From contig CAIMFV010000060.1 of assembly GCA_903840435.1 (NCBI GenBank), positions 78,130-142,129 on the forward strand: DNA of 64,000 bases, given 5' to 3'. The position numbers were made by a program, and so were the translations under genes. The notes beneath the pieces are model-generated. The model did no database searches, was not told where the DNA came from, and saw only the letters and a list, made by a program, of their open reading frames with translations. Positions 63,031 to 64,000 of the stretch are shown here, one piece after another (the stretch's first letter is position 1; each line of letters begins with the position of its first letter). The DNA comes from an uncultured Caulobacterales bacterium (GTDB lineage: Bacteria; Pseudomonadota; Alphaproteobacteria; Caulobacterales; Caulobacteraceae).

Positions 63031-63534
63031 ATGACCTTGTCCCTGCACGCGCTGACGGTTCCGCCATTGGTTCGCGCCTTGAAGGCGCTCTCAACCCTCC
63101 TGACCAAGGCCGAAGACTCAGCCAAGGCGCGGGGCTTTGATCCAGCCAACCTGTTGTCGGCGCGTCTGGCCCCCGACATGTTTGCGCTGACCCGTCAGGT
63201 GCAAATCGTTAGCGATGGCGCCAAGGGCGGCGCGGCGCGGCTCGCCGGGGTTGAGGCGCCGTCTTTTCCTGACACCGAAACAAGCTTTGCCGAGCTGCAC
63301 CAAAGGATCGACAACACCATCGCGTTTTTGGAAAGCCTTGACCCGGTGAAATTCGACGGCGACCCGGACAGACCCCTGACCCTAAAGATGGGCGGGCAGG
63401 AATTTACCTTCACCGCGCTGTCCTTCTTGCAGACCTTCGTCCTGCCAAACCTCTATTTCCACGTCAGCACCGCCTATGCCATTCTGCGCCACAACGGGGT
63501 TCCAGTCGGCAAGCGAGACTATTTGGGGGCCTAG
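63031..63534 (+). CDS. DUF1993 family protein
   Basis: 167 aa from ATG 63031; the longer open frame overlaps the peroxidase gene and is not family-like. Blocks of DUF1993 are visible: LSLHALTVPPLVRALKALSTLLTKAEDSA, SARLAPDMFALTRQVQIVSDGAKGGAARLAGVEAP, SFAELHQRIDNTIAFLESL, FLQTFVLPNLYFHVSTAYAILRHNGVPVGKRDYLG. It resembles DinB-like four-helix proteins. Function is not known. A dispersed repeat follows directly after the stop. Confidence 0.93.
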   Translation: MTLSLHALTVPPLVRALKALSTLLTKAEDSAKARGFDPANLLSARLAPDMFALTRQVQIVSDGAKGGAARLAGVEAPSFPDTETSFAELHQRIDNTIAFLESLDPVKFDGDPDRPLTLKMGGQEFTFTALSFLQTFVLPNLYFHVSTAYAILRHNGVPVGKRDYLGA

Positions 63535-63537
63535 ACT

Positions 63538-63623
63538 AAAATCCGAACTCATTGGATCGAGTTTGGCTCCTAACTCTCTAGAAATAGAGCATTTTCTGAG
63601 ACAAACCGGCCACCGCTTCGGCC
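63538..63623 (+). repeat. Dispersed palindromic repeat, copy B
   Basis: Partner of 43583-43681 in the opposite orientation. Shared blocks in order: a TCATTGGATCG centre, AATAGAGCATTTTCTG, then AACCGGCCACC and CTTCG. The first inverted pair is less perfect here than in copy A. Like copy A, it lies directly 3' of a gene. Confidence 0.82.
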
Positions 63624-63677
63624 AGAAGACCTGTGATTTCAGCACCGAAGCGGTGGGTGCGCCCTGAATAAGACGCC

Positions 63678-63862
63678 CTAAGGGCTCACATGAACAATAA
63701 TCCGGCGATAGCGCGTCAGGGGTGGTGTCCCGTTATCGGTGACGCTGAGGATGAGGTGAGCCTCGCCCGGGCTCGGACACTGCGGCACCCCAAGCCAGGT
63801 CTCACGACAGGCAGACTGAGCTGTAACCTGGACCAAGGGGCCGTCCTCGGCACTTAGCTCTA
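63678..63862 (-). pseudogene. C-terminal fragment of a gene (DUF1593-like), cut by the IS element
   Basis: On the minus strand an open frame ends at TAG 63680-63678 with LSVTDNGTPPLTRYRRIIVHV, and reads back through ETWLGVPQCPSPGEAHLIL and LELSAEDGPLVQVTAQS to the TA at 63861. The end matches, as I recall them, the C-termini of DUF1593 (nucleoside-hydrolase-like, secreted) proteins. The rest is displaced by the IS element; the 5' part should lie beyond the element. Confidence 0.55.
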
Positions 63863-64000
63863 GAGTTGGTCAGGTTTAATCTGAATCGAAAAGCTATTTT
63901 CGTCGAATCCAAATCGTGATTCATCATGGATGCTGGACGGGAGGCCAGCCTCCATGACCAGACCCCTTTCTTTGGATATCCGCGTACGTGTGGCTGCCGC
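63861..64000 (+). mobile_element. IS630-family insertion sequence, left end
   Basis: The element begins at or just after TA 63861-63862, the usual target dinucleotide of IS630/Tc1-type elements, and continues beyond the window. About 90 bp of noncoding left end (TTGGTCAGGTTTAATCTGAA) precede the transposase start. Assignment rests on the transposase N-terminus and the TA boundary. Confidence 0.7.
63954..64000 (+). CDS. IS630-family transposase, N-terminal fragment (runs off the window)
   Basis: From ATG 63954, with GGAGG upstream, the visible residues MTRPLSLDIRVRVAA match the typical IS630 start (xxRPLSxDLRERVVAA). Only the first 15 residues are in the window, so the helix-turn-helix and DDE catalytic parts are not visible. 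Confidence 0.75.
   Translation, partial: MTRPLSLDIRVRVAA

Overview
The window looks like a chromosomal segment of a GC-rich alphaproteobacterium, most likely Caulobacterales or a close relative. The evidence is a CpdR-type single-domain response regulator beside glmM, a Caulobacter-type XylD dehydratase, a FecI/FecR/TonB-receptor polysaccharide locus and a NodT-type RND efflux operon. The genus cannot be fixed from sequence alone. Gene density is high, and many genes are joined by 4-bp ATGA or TTGA overlaps.

Region by region. 0-5 kb: a catabolic operon with a GH63/MGH1-like hydrolase (cut by the window edge), a LacI regulator, a MOFRL glycerate kinase and an MFS permease broken by an amber codon; this reads as uptake and breakdown of mannosyl- or glucosylglycerate. 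5-12 kb: a secreted amidohydrolase, then an accessory patch of small hypothetical and secreted proteins, a diverged repeat pair, an HTH/DUF2975 pair and a BLUF photoreceptor. 12.5-18.6 kb: DUF1003 plus a three-gene RND efflux operon. 18.6-31.3 kb: metabolic genes (class IV aminotransferase, acyl-CoA synthetase, metY-metA, methyltransferase, CHASE4 hybrid kinase, FucP/GluP sugar porter, esterase, ThiE/TenI-like, YggS, MoeB/ThiF). 31.4-38.5 kb: an exopolysaccharide locus (GDP-mannose 3,5-epimerase homologue, initiating sugar transferase, beta-helix protein, GT26, two GT4 enzymes, hexapeptide acetyltransferase). 38.5-45.3 kb: LysE exporter with Lrp regulator, DCC/saccharopine-dehydrogenase pair, tRNA-Val, glmM, cpdR, N-formylglutamate amidohydrolase, tRNA-Ser.

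45.3-49.0 kb, directly 3' of tRNA-Ser, is an atypical lower-GC segment. It holds a decayed antitoxin-like remnant and a minus-strand operon: a CxxC protein, a small unknown protein, and a protein with a nucleoside-deoxyribosyltransferase/TIR-like C-terminus. This is the best candidate in the window for an undescribed, possibly defensive, system. 49.3-51.0 kb: hppD plus a VOC protein. 51.0-61.1 kb: a sigma/anti-sigma/TonB-receptor cascade followed by GH3 and GH16 enzymes and a sugar-acid dehydratase, consistent with beta-1,3-glucan (laminarin-like) use. 61.2-63.5 kb: acyl-CoA dehydrogenase, glutathione peroxidase and DUF1993.

The window ends with an IS630-type element that appears to have cut a minus-strand gene at a TA dinucleotide. 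A dispersed palindromic repeat occurs twice, each time just after a gene (43.6 and 63.5 kb). No rRNA, CRISPR array or prophage was seen.
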